Shown here in pieces: positions 53,775 to 64,000 of a stretch of 64,000 bases of DNA. The translations under genes were made by a program, and so were the position numbers. The notes beneath the pieces are model-generated. The model ran no database searches and was not told where the DNA came from. It saw only the letters and a list, made by a program, of their open reading frames with translations. The stretch's first letter is position 1. Every line of letters begins with the position of its first letter. This stretch comes from Endothia cerciana (Eukaryota > Ascomycota > Sordariomycetes > Diaporthales > Cryphonectriaceae). The stretch is taken from NCBI GenBank assembly GCA_026119935.1, contig JALRMH010000046.1:124001-188000 (forward strand), read 5' to 3'.

Positions 53775-55320
53775 TCAGCCGTCCAAGCGGACAGCATAGA
53801 AGACGCCATCGTCGGTAACATACCAACGAGCACCGTCCTTGCCGAATGAGTCTATCGTAGCGCGGGTCATGGGGACGTATTGGCCGTCGAGCTGGCGGAC
53901 ATGGTACATTCGGGAGGGGTTGTCGTCGGCGGGCTTAAAATCCTGTGGTTCGTTGAGCTCGGGGTCCATCAAGCACGCGGCAGCGACCCCCCCGGCGGTC
54001 TGGCCGATGCCGGTCGAGGGACCGTTGTGAGGGTAGGCAGGAAAGCCGGGGAAGGTACCTGGCATCATGGGCGCGGGTCCGCCGTTCACAAGCACGGGCT
54101 GCCCGGGCGGGACGCCACCACCCATACCACCGGCCGCCATCATGACGGGCGCACCGACGCCGGGAGGCGCGGCGCCTCCGGCGACCATCATGGGCTGAGC
54201 TTGGTAGCGCTGCTGGCCGACGATGGGCATCATGGGTGCGGTGGTAGGGCCGGCTTGGAGGGGATAGGCGACACCCTGGGGAGCCTGTTTGCAAAACAAT
54301 GTTAGCGAAGCTGCTCTTGGAAGGTTCATATGCCTTGGCGTCAGATGGAAGGGTGTGGATTTCAGGCCAGGTTGAGTCTCGTCACAACAACTTCACGCGG
54401 AGCAACTACCCCGTCTACCCCCTTATAACCCAACCGAATCATCGCAGGAGCATGATTCGCAGGGGCACTTGCCATTGGCATGGGACAGATGACGACCGAG
54501 ATCGCTGGGACTAGGACTGGCTGGCCCAAGACGAGAGGCTGCGTAGCGAACGTCACGGGGCGCAACTCCTGGATTGGAACAGTGAGTGGATGAAAGAATG
54601 GGGCCGGGGGGGGGGGTGAATGAAGGGGAGTGAGCGACATACGATGCCAGGCTGGACCACAAAGGCACCACCAGCATCGAACCGAGGAATGTATTGGTGG
54701 ATCATGGGGCCCAGAGTGGTGTCGGGGGTCTGGGGCTGGAAATGAAGACCACCATTGGGCGGGACCGAGTTCTGGTATCCGTCCATGTTGCCGTTGGCGG
54801 TTCCGTTGGCGATGATGAACGGTGGTGGTTGACCTTCGAATTGGATTGCCTGGAAGTAGGGTGTGTTGGGTTGACCAGAAATGACGAAAGGCTGCTGGCC
54901 AGGGCAATAACCGTGGGGGATGGTGGTATTGTGAAAGTAGACCTGGTTGGGGCCAAGGTGTGCTGTGGTGCCAGAGGGGGGGTTGTAAGGTTGACCACCC
55001 GGGGCAGCAGATCTCGGGGTTTCGACAACCACCGGCGACTTTTTGTCGAGCTTTTCCTTTGGTGGTGCGTTGTGCTCCCTGTCACCCTGGGGAGAGCGGC
55101 GCCTAGAGGAGTAGGGAGTAGGGATGCGACGGGAGCGGTTGAACAGCTGGTCTTCCTGGTGGAACTCCTCCTCTGATGGGGTATGGATGGTGACACGGCG
55201 AGACTTGTTGGGCTTGTAGCTAGCTGGCAACTCCAAGGGTGGGGAACCCATCTCGAAGTAGTCGTTGTCACTGGCTTCTGAGTCGGCTAAATAGTCGCTC
55301 CCTGGGGAAAGAGGTGCCAT
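53775..55320 (-). CDS. Gly/Pro/Met-rich protein of unknown function
   Basis: Three exons (55320-54643, 54568-54419, 54284-53775) give about 445 residues. The exon 2 to exon 3 junction is less certain: two phase-0 donors, at 54418 and 54409, are possible. The N-terminus is charged (MAPLSPGSDYLADSEASDND). The middle is Pro/Gln/Asn-rich, and exon 3 is Gly/Pro/Met-rich (PMMVAGGAAPPGVGAPVMMA). The end is more ordered: DPELNEPQDFKPADDNPSRM, then YHVRQLDG, ARWYVTDDGVFYAVRLDG. That tail looks conserved and may be the functional part. I cannot assign a family. A second reading frame through exon 2 (GKCPCESCSC) was considered and set aside because it does not join exon 3 in frame. Confidence 0.65.
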
Positions 55321-56907
55321 AGGCGAGGCAGGTGAAGTTGAAAGGAGGTTGCAACAGTGTCAAATGGTCGGAGCTCGAGCATTCATTGGCAGGGGCTGCA
55401 CAATCCTCGGTGAAGTAGTGATAGGATGGGGAGGAGAAAAGAAAGGAAGAGTCTTGCCAACGGGATGGAGACCAAGTCACTCTCAACACCTACGCAAGGT
55501 GGCAGTGGCAGTGGCAGTGGCAGTTGTGCGATGAAGAAAGGTTTCGACACTGGCCGGGGCGACTTTGACAACCTCTCCCCGTAAAACAGCCCCACTGGGG
55601 TCCAGTGGAACAGGAATCCCACGGGCGATTGCATCGACTGAGATAGTTGAGAGCTCCAGACACGACGGAAGAGGCAGGCAGCCAGCAGCCCATAGCTGCC
55701 CGGCGGTCCGCTGACGAGGGGAAGACCAGGCTCGAGAAGGCAGAAGATTTCAATGGAGGTACATGCTCTCTACTTACAGCGGGCACCTGGACTTGTTGAA
55801 GATCCCAAGAGTTGCCGTTCCACTGGTACCGGTATGCCAGCTGCGTCGGCACATTTCGAGCCCTTGGTGCGGACTCGTACTCGAGATCCTTGACAGGCCA
55901 CACAGGGCAACACATTGTGATGGCTGATGATGGTGATGGTGGAGTTGAGACGACCAGAGCGGAAGAGGTGAAGAAGGTTGGGTTCGAGGATGGATGGATT
56001 ATGGGTGGTTCTTTCTTTGGTGGTTTTTTTTATATATATCGAAGGGATTGCAGGGTGACAGCCAGCACCTTCACACCAAAAGAGACGATACTCGACCCAT
56101 GACGGTTGATGGATTGCAGGCACACCTGGTGCAACAGCGCTACACCAGCAACGACATGGTTCAGGCCAGCGCTGCAGCAGATTCAAGACATCACACGATC
56201 CCTCTCGAGCCAGCTTTCAAGGGTACTTGGGAAGGGATAAATCAAGTATCGTATCATTCAGTACTCGTGACAGGCTCGAAATCGGAAGGCGCAAATGAAA
56301 GTACTTTCTATTGCTGCTGGTCATACAGTCTGAGTACTTGGGTACCAAAACCCAGCCTGCAAGGGATGCACCCTATCTCAGTGACATTCCCATAGCACTA
56401 TCAGGTCAAATGCCAAACATACAGGGTGCTGATTTCGCTGAAGTCATACCACAAATCGTATCAGCACAGCATGCATCTTGATGTGCTTGAGTCTCGGTAT
56501 CTTGGTAGATATTCACATAAACTCCATCCAATCGCCTTGGATATTGAATGCAAGCCTGGCCCCTTCCAAGACCAACCCCCTCTATAATCATGGCCTCCTT
56601 CTAATGTACAAGTTTCCATCAATGAGTAGGGATCATCCATTGCTATGCGTGCCACTGGACCAGTAGACCATGAAATTAGTTTACTCCGGATACTCCCACA
56701 AAGCACGAATAAGGCCAGGATCCTTTTGCCTAGGGAGTGATCGATGATGCCGTGCTGAGACAGAGCTGCGGATGGCCGAGATAGTCTCTTGCCCAGCGAG
56801 GTCAAGGCTATTTCCGTAGTCCTCCTAGCAGGTTTACGACCGAACTTCCCGTCAGAAGCTCAGCCAGCATTCTGCCCGCCGTTCTCCTGCTTGCTATTGG
56901 GGACCGC
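55321..56907. other. Upstream region of the Gly/Pro-rich gene and TIM23 3' flank
   Basis: On the minus strand, 55915-55781 encodes MCCPVWPVKDLEYESAPRAR and YRYQWNGNSWDLQQVQVPA, followed by a good donor (GTAAGT). It looks like a first coding exon, but I could not find an acceptor that joins it in frame to the downstream gene. A short (CAGTGG)n-like repeat lies at about 55500-55525, and TTTTTTTATATATATC at about 56025. No other gene seen from 56000 to 56907. Confidence 0.35.
55781..55915 (-). CDS. Possible orphan first exon, unknown protein
   Basis: 45 codons from an ATG end precisely at a strong donor, GTAAGT. The amino-acid mix (MCCPVWPVKDLEYESAP, WNGNSWDLQQVQVPA) looks protein-like rather than random. 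Neither the next exon nor the family could be determined. It may belong to an alternative transcript of the downstream gene or be a small independent gene. Confidence 0.3.
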
Positions 56908-57664
56908 TCAATCATGCGCTTGCCTCGGTTCCGGAAAGAAAGTCTTCCGCGTGATCTGGTTGGATGTCAGTATTTGTCTCATGTCCTCGTCAGTCTCTTG
57001 AGGTGCGACTTACGGCCCAGACACCAGCAACTGATCCCACAATCGCACCGGAGATCATCATCGGCCTCAGACCCCTAGTGCTCTTGAACAGCATCCCGCT
57101 CAGAGTGCCTGCGGCGATGCTGTTCGCCGCATCGTGCTTACCACGCAGGTACCCGATGTATGAGTTTATGCAGTTGTATATGATAGCCACCACACCTGCC
57201 GAGTTGCCCAGGAAGGGACCGCGACGTGTTATGGCGTTGAGCGTCGAGTTGAGTCTCAGCTTCGGCGCCTGGCCCGCGCTCCTCCTCAGACCCTCCTGCA
57301 GGCCCCACGCTCCTCCTATCGTCAGGGCGGACAGGTATGTCACGCCTGCACCGTAACAGAGATCATCGGTGAAGCCGCGCGAGGGCAGGACAGACTGACC
57401 GCCCGGCAGGTCTGAAATGACGGAATCCTCGAGGGTGATATACTCGAGCGCATCCTTGTTCAGGCCGGCGAGGGGGTGGAGCTGGGAGGGGTCGGCAAAG
57501 GTGGAGCGGTTGAGGAAAGAGTCGACGCCTTGTGCTGAGGAGGGATCGAAGGCGGGAGATGAGAAGGTGGTGGTTGGCTCTGGTGATGGCGGCGCATTGC
57601 TCTGCTGTGACGAGCTGTTTTTGTTGGACTTCTGCCCTGTCAATGCGTTCCAGAGAGACGACAT
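56908..57664 (-). CDS. TIM23: Mitochondrial import translocase subunit Tim23
   Basis: Two exons (57664-57014 and 56955-56908) give 232 residues. The intron restores GVWA-ITRKTFFPEPRQAHD at the C-terminus; without it the protein would end in a shorter, unrelated tail. The first 85 residues are the hydrophilic intermembrane-space part. Then comes the four-helix Tim17/22/23 domain with FTDDLCYGAGVTYLSALTIG, GPFLGNSAGVVAIIYN, IGYLRGKHDAANSIAAGTLS and LRPMMISGAIVGSVAG. Tim23 forms the presequence translocase channel of the inner mitochondrial membrane. The start MSSLWNALTGQKS at 57664 is preferred over an upstream ATG at 57733. It is divergent from the TRM732 gene. Confidence 0.95.
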
Positions 57665-58237
57665 CTCGATTTGAAGGGAACAACAAAAGAAATAGGGCAA
57701 GATCGAGGTTGTGAGCAGGTCACACAGGAGCACCCGATATGAGGACCGTGGAATGATGGGCGGATGGAGGGGCTCGCGGATGGAATCGATCTGCCCTTTT
57801 TGCTCGAAGTGTCGGGTGGGATTGCTTTACGCCTCATGAAAAAATTCCCAACTCCGAAAGGCCTGATCCCAATGACGGCGCTGCTGCATCTGTGGGTCCG
57901 TGCCACCCCGGCGCGGCTGGGGTTCAGGGACTCTGATCAAAGACCAAAGAGGTACGTACCTCTTCTACTACAGTACTACCGCAGAACTACCGCAGAAGAC
58001 CTCATTCCCTCCCATCAAGACGACCAACAAGAATTTCTTCCGATCTCCAGCGATAGTTTCAGTCCCCTCAACCTCAGGAGGACGTCCATAAATATCTTCT
58101 AGATCGGATTCTTCGCTCTGCAAATGTCTCCTCAACATATATGGTGACAATCTCGGGGCCAGCTCCGACTCGCAGAATTTTCGCATGCGCCTAGCTAGAG
58201 TCCATTCTACGACAAATTGTGAGAGCTGATCCCGATC
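57665..58237. promoter_or_regulatory. Divergent promoter region, TIM23 / TRM732
   Basis: 573 bp between the two start codons. No TATA box identified; part must be 5' leader of both genes. Confidence 0.55.
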
Positions 58238-61200
58238 ATGGATAACGCGCAACTTCCGGCTCTGGACGGCCCTGGCAGCAATGCTAACGACCTGATGGCA
58301 TGGCTGCAAGGGAGGCCAGACGAGGATCTTGAACCGTGAGTAGAAGCGCCGTCTGCGAGGGACCACCCACCTGTCGAACGCACCACCCATATCCCACTCT
58401 ACTCCGATGCAGCTGTACGTCCTGTCATTCTGAATAGATATGAGAGACCCGTCTCTGGGTTTTGGGCATCAGAAGCCTCTCCTCGTGCGTGGGTGATTCG
58501 ACGGGTAGGTGGCCTTCATGATGGGTGCATGATGCTCTTCCTAATTTGATTCGAGTTGACACCCTCATAGATCTGCCCAGGCGCTATTTGAGAAGATTTT
58601 GAATACTGCCTCTCAGCCCCGAAGTTCTACCAAAGATGCTTGTGTAAAGCTGTGCGGCTTCGTCCAGCTCTGCCTAAAGTCTAAGCACGAACCATTGCGT
58701 CGGTGGGCGTTTCAAGAGTCAACGGCGGTGGAACTGTTCAACTACTACCTCGAATGGAACGAGAAAGATCAACACAGGTCTACGAGACTTGTGCTCGATC
58801 TCGTTTCGACCTTGATTCTCCAGAATCCAAGTGCGGAGGTCCGAGAATCTCTGAAGGCCGATTTTCTGTCGGAGCTGGTGACTATTATTGCCAGGAAGTC
58901 ATCACGACCTGTCGTCAAATCGTGCATGAGCTCTTTGACCCAGTTCCTTGCGAAGTCGGTGTTCAGTCTAGATGATTTATCGCGACAATACCAGAGCACG
59001 TTTCCGGATTTGGCGGGCCAGCCACCGGTGTCATCCTGGCAGGCCTTCGTGGCCGGCGTGTTTAGATGGATGGATCTTCACTACGTTTGTCCGGTGGCGG
59101 GCAAATTTCTCGTTACCATCTTCAGCCTTCTGGATGCTGAGTCGTCTGCTGCGGGTTCTTCGTCGCCGAGCAGTGCTGGTTTTGATGTTCAAGTCCTGCG
59201 AGACTGGCTGAATGCAGCGTTGTCTACCAACCCAGACACCCTTGAAAGCGTCAAGAACTATGTGCTAGCGCCGCTTTTCAAATCTGATCGTCGTCTATCT
59301 TTCGCGCTGTTGGAGGAGCTACAGAGCCGCTCAGCAGACAAGACAAGCGGTCTCGACACGGACATCGCTGCATTGCTACATCTTGCCGCTCTAGAAGTTG
59401 GGAAGAAGTCATCGATAGTTGATGATCCCAGTAAGCGTGTCACCTTACCTGCGCGTCAAGAATAGCATCTAACGAACTCCCAGACCCCGAAGGTGCCAAA
59501 CAAGGAGATAATATCGTCCTCCTCGATCGCAGTATTCTGGATCGTTTCCTCGTCCACACTTCTCACGAGGTCCGATCCTTTGCAATTTCTCTGCTGGTCA
59601 CGTCTTCGTCGACCACGAAGCCTTATTCTCCGATGGTCTTTGAGCTTCTGCAGCGGCATTTGAGGTCATTTCACGCAGATCCTGATGCTAAGTTTCGCAA
59701 TGAAATTCTAGCTCATACGAAGAACATGGTGAAGAGGATCAAAGGGGCCATTTCTACCTTACAGAGGGACATTGACAGGCTAGCCTTGAAGGCTTCCAAG
59801 GTTGATGCCAACGGCACACCCGTAAATACTCACATTAGCAGAGGGGCAAAGCAGATCGCGAATGCTGGAGAATCATGGCTTCGAGAGTCTCTCCGAGCTC
59901 ATGAGACCTTTTTCGATTGGTACTTGGAATTTTTGCGCCAGGAGCTTGTACCCTCAGCATCCTACCAACGTCACATCACCGCCCTCAAGTCGCTGGTGAA
60001 TGTTATGAGGCTAGGGAGAAGTAGTCGAAGTTCTGCAGACGAGCGCATCTGTCAAGATCCGCAGTGGTTACGCACGATTATCGACCTCGTGTTGGACCCT
60101 TTCGACGACGTCAGAGAGACAGCCTCTGGTCTGCTAATGCTGTTCCCAGCCGATATCATACAAACCAAGTCAGCCTACGGTGCAAAACAGCCTCCAATAA
60201 CACCGCTGGACGTCCTGGCTGGGTTTTGTTCAAAGGCAGCAAGCCTTGCGTCTCGAACCAGCCGTGCGGACCACTCGGATGGAGCAGCCCGCTCCCTTGG
60301 TCTCCTCTGTGCCTGGCAAGACCGCCTTGACCAAAGACTTGCACTGCTTTCGCGGACACTAGACGAATTAGAACAAAAGATCGTGACCGCGGAACAGGAC
60401 CTTGGCTATGCGGTCATGTCAGAGCCTGTTCACGGAACGTTCGCAGCTATTCGGTATATGTGGGAGGTTCTTTCACAAAGCCGCTACAGTACCGAAGAAC
60501 TTCAACTACTCGCTGGGACTCAATGTCGGATAATTGGCCTCTGTAGGCGGATATGGGAAGTTGTCAATTACGTGCTTTGTGACGACTCACCTGAGGGGCA
60601 TCTACCTGAAGAACTGGAGGAGATCGAAGGCCTAGATACGAAAGGGCTACTAAGCTACAGCTTTCGCGCTGCTCACGAGTCCAGCAATCTCACGCGGACT
60701 ATCGTGGGTAATTTGAAATACAGCCCGGGAGCCGGTCACCTCTTGCCAACTTCTGAGGCATTCACAGCAGTTGGAAATCTGGCATTCACCCAACTTTCGA
60801 CATTGCGACACCGTGGCGCCTTCAGCTCAGTCTCCCTCACATTCACTTGTTGCTGTCAGCACGCCGCACATCCCGCTGTGGCAATCCCGGCGGATGTGCA
60901 ACCCTTGCTGGAAAGTTGGTATGAAGGAACACTGTCGTGCATTCGCACACAGAGATCGACTACTCGCCGGTCGGCCGGCATACCGGCCTTGATAACAGGA
61001 ATCTTGGCGTCCAACGCCGATAGTCCGTCTTTCCAGGAGGTCATGAAGACACTACAGGAGATCGCAGCAATACCAGCTTCCGTCTCAGAAACGGATGGCT
61101 CGAACCTGCCCCAAGTCCACGCCTTTAACTGCTTGAAAGAGGTGTTCAAGAGCTCACTCCTCAGCAAAAATGCAGAGATCTACCTCGCACAATGCCTGCG

Positions 61201-63318
61201 GCTCGCCACTAGCAGCCTCAAGAGCGAGGTCTGGGCCATTCGCAATTGTGCATTATTGCTGCTCCGGTCCTTGATTGATACATTGTTCGGTACAACCGAA
61301 AGCAAGTCGGCAATGGAGACAGGCTGGGACGGGAAGACGCTCAGGTTGTCTTATACCAAGTACTCAGCTTTGCCGCCTATCCTCTTGAACCTTTTGCAAT
61401 CAGGTGAGCGAGCCATGGGGCCGAGTACCTTGACGCAGAGCTCAGCGGCAGAAAGCGTGTTTCCTGCTCTAGAGATCATTCGACGGGCTGGTCCGCCTGA
61501 GTCTCACCGTGAAGAACTGTACGGATACATCGCCAAGTACTTAGCCAGCCGTCAGTGGCACGTCCGCGAGATCGCTGCGCGGACACTTTGTTCATTCCTC
61601 ATGAACGAAGATTGGATAGCCCGCTTGAGTGAGCTTTTCGAACAGGCGCGCGGCTCTGTAAATAGATTTCATGGGACGCTTCTCGTAGTCAAGTTCCTTT
61701 TGGAAAGGAGAGTCCTCGAAATCACAGACGAGGCCGTTCTCGGTAAGGCTTCTGCACAATCTACAAAGTTCATCATTGGCTAATGAATTACGCAGAAGGT
61801 GTGGAACAGCTTGAGCTTGTCCTGCAAGCCTTCGAGGGACCCGCTCTCCAGTCATCCGAGACTGCTGCAGCCTACATTGAGGCACGCAACAACTTGTGGC
61901 TGGCCATCAAAGCCAAAGAGATCGCAACAGAGTCAGCGCGTCTCTTCAACGAGATCAATGCTCGTCGAGAGCGCAGTCGCTATAATTCTGCGGCTCTGCT
62001 CAACAGTCGAGTGGGCATCATGACCTTGCACCATTCGGCGATGACCAGAGATCTCGACTCGCTAAAGACGTACCTATTCGGTGCCCTAGGTGAGGATGTA
62101 GACACAGCATGTGCCTTGATCGAAGCTACGCCCGCCATTTGGGGCTACACTCAGATCCCCGAACTCTGTGGTCTCTACCTCGAAGTTTGCCAACACACAA
62201 AGGTGCCGGACGCTCGAGCAGTTGCACTGACGAACCTCGCTGAGCTAATGGACAAATGCATAACCGAAGGAAGAATGCAAGTTCTGCCAAGTGCGGAAGA
62301 CCTAGACTCCCTCCAGCAGTCCCTCGTGGACAGCATCAGCCCGACCCTCGCAAACGCCATCCTTCTGGCCTCCGGCCCTATCATGGCCGTCCACACGCTC
62401 AAGCATCACGGCCAAATGTCCTTCTTCACGTTCGAGCATAGGCTACGATCCTGGGGCAAGGCTACAGCGGACGCGATGCATGACAGCAATACCTTCGACA
62501 TGCGCATGGCGGCTGCACAAGCCTTGAAATCCTTCGCATCCGCACTCCGCTCGGCTGTCGGCAGCGACTCGGCTTACATCCCCTTCCTACTGGCGCTGCA
62601 CATGACGCTCATCGATGACGATGAAGAGATTCGTGAGACGGGCGCAGTTGCTGCCGCGTCTGTCATGGCAGCGGAGGGCGGTCAGGCGCGGCCTCTTCTT
62701 GCCGTTGATGCCGCGGACGCCCTGCTGGCCTGGATGCAGAGGTCCTTCGGTCAGACGAACGAGTTCAGGGCGTACGTTGCATGCCGCCTCGTCAGCGATC
62801 CATTGATCGCCGTCGACGCCGGCGTGCAGGATCTATCGGCTTGGACGCCGCCCGAGCAGCAGTTCGCCGAGGCGCTCCAGGTCGATGAGAGCCTATTCGC
62901 GATCGAGGACCAGAACCTCTTCATTGACGAGGTCAGGGAGACGGAGAGGTGGGCTGTCTTGTTCAGACGGCTGGAGTTGGAATACGACGAAATCGAGGAG
63001 GGCGGCGTCAGCAGAGAGGTGCTCATGATGGACAGCTCCCTAGCTGCAGTGAAGGAGTGGACGGAGAGAGCTCTGAGGGTGCTGGCGGGGCAGGTTACGA
63101 AGGACGACGGGCCGCTGGGGTGGGCTTCAAACCCTGCTGCATTTGCATTGTGTCATCGCGTGCTGGTTTGCGGGAGGCTCCTCTCTGGATTGCTAGGTAC
63201 GGAGGGTCAGACCATCACGGTCCTGCTGGAGCAGATCCGAGAAGCTGGGCGAGGCTCGAGGCTCCACGGCCTGCTGCTGTCTACGCTCGACGCGCCAGCT
63301 GCGCCGCAGGTCGCATAG
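58238..63318 (+). CDS. TRM732: TRM732/THADA-like tRNA methyltransferase cofactor
   Basis: Five exons (58238-58335, 58438-58504, 58581-59430, 59484-61742, 61796-63318) give 1598 residues, all in phase. The protein is a long HEAT/ARM-type solenoid. Family marks (DUF2428/THADA) are DLVLDPFDDVRETASGLLML, FTQLSTLRHRGAFSSVSLTF, SEVWAIRNCALLLLRSLIDT-LFGT and RQWHVREIAARTLCSFL. In yeast, Trm732 partners Trm7 for 2'-O-methylation of position 32 in the tRNA anticodon loop; animal THADA has the same role. The small exons 1 and 2 (MDNAQLPALDGPGSNANDLM; YERPVSGFWASEASPRAWVI) were found by splicing logic and make the N-terminus less certain. The C-terminal exons end in RLHGLLLSTLDAPAAPQVA. Confidence 0.88.
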
Positions 63319-63849
63319 CCAGACACCACCGATACCATCTTATCCTTCAACCCACCGTGTCTTTATCGGTCGTTCCCGTAGAATAGTTGTCGCCGACCAC
63401 CCCGGTACCCAGACTGGCGCTTTGGCTGAATGGTCATTCACCTCCATTGTGTGGAGTCTGGCTTGGAAAGGGTGGTGATTGAATGGACGCCTGTTCAAAC
63501 CCTGGTTGGAACCGTGGAATTTTACAAAAGTACACTGGCTTCCGGGTGGCACAGAGACGTAGGCTGCAGATCAAACTGCAGCCGAACTCTTTTGCCCCCC
63601 CCCCCTCCCCGTCCCCCTTTTTTCCTCATGGCCTTGGCTATCTTTTGCTCGGCGGACAGACTTGGATGGAGTCTTCACGGTGTTGCAGATAGGATAATCC
63701 AATATTGAAAGGCACTTGGCACTTAGGTCTTCTCCGGCTGGAACCCACCGCAGAGTCCGCGCCAACCATATGTATGCGATACTCCTTTATGCATGTTGCT
63801 GAGGCTTCAATACAAAACGAATCCAACAAACAGCTCGCACCTTTGATCC
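63319..63849. other. Intergenic, convergent 3' ends
   Basis: An 11-C tract (63595-63605) and pyrimidine-rich sequence. No gene recognised; a tRNA-like T-loop string near 63490 lacks the rest of a tRNA. Confidence 0.4.
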
Positions 63850-64000
63850 TCATTTGGACCTCGATGAGTGTTGCGAGGCCTTCTCGGCGTCCACCTTCGC
63901 GCCCCCGTTCCCATTCCCAAGTGCCTCGTCCGCTTTGCCCGGACCTTCCAGCCTGCCCGAGCCAGCGACCAGCTTCGTATTCTGCGCCTGCAGCTCGCCG
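63850..64000 (-). CDS. 3' end of a gene running off the right edge
   Basis: The last 50 codons of a minus-strand frame (GELQAQNTKLVAGSGRLEGP ... DAEKASQHSSRSK) ending in a TGA at 63850-63852. The composition (Gln/Lys heptad-like start, then Gly/Ala/Asp-rich tail) looks like a coiled coil followed by a disordered tail. No family can be assigned from this fragment. Confidence 0.45.
   Translation of the reverse strand, partial: GELQAQNTKLVAGSGRLEGPGKADEALGNGNGGAKVDAEKASQHSSRSK

Noticed and set aside
53880..54305. 141-codon plus-strand frame within the Gly/Pro-rich gene
   Set aside because: Antisense to a Gly/Pro/Met-rich exon; the repeats of the sense strand keep it open.
63420..63520. T-loop-like string gttcaaaccctggttggaac
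   Set aside because: No matching acceptor, D or anticodon arm.

Overview
The window is nuclear DNA from a filamentous ascomycete (Pezizomycotina, probably a Sordariomycete; the class is inference). Evidence: many 50-100 nt GT-AG introns, GC-rich coding DNA, and typical families (HET protein, SAT4/PTH11-like membrane protein, PDR transporter, P450, tyrosinase, GH16), plus fungal housekeeping genes (TTI1, TRM732/THADA, TIM23, eIF5, dephospho-CoA kinase, Ark/Prk kinase). Gene models were built by hand from reading frames, splice signals and family knowledge; nothing was searched.

Layout. 0-5.5 kb is a relic-rich stretch: a broken DUF3435 (tyrosine-recombinase-like) gene, an intact Vps62-like gene, a decayed GMC oxidoreductase and the decayed end of an APC permease. 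5.9-10.6 kb is a full-length PDR/ABCG transporter. 12.5-13.4 kb is an NmrA-like gene with several frame breaks. 14.4-15.2 kb is a secreted GH16-like enzyme. 16.4-18.5 kb is an amino-acid permease with a 12-nt microexon. About 3.6 kb (18.5-22.1) has no recognisable gene, followed by a small Cys-rich ORF and a HET-domain gene (22.8-24.8 kb).

25.1-39.9 kb is mostly core: TTI1, divergent from a SidJ-like DUF1749 hydrolase; an Ark/Prk kinase; a single-exon P450; and eIF5. 41.5-47.8 kb is accessory again: a SAT4-family membrane protein complete except for one frameshift, a 3-kb gap and a tyrosinase. 48.9-63.3 kb is dense: a Trp/Gly-rich WG/GW-repeat protein of unknown function, dephospho-CoA kinase, an unknown Gly/Pro-rich protein, TIM23 divergent from TRM732, and the tail of a further gene at the right edge.

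No biosynthetic cluster or CRISPR-like system is evident, and no RNA gene could be supported. Most worth following up: the WG/GW protein (possible Argonaute-hook protein), the sense-strand poly-C tracts in five introns, the DUF3435 relic, the SAT4 frameshift, and several near-perfect palindromes.
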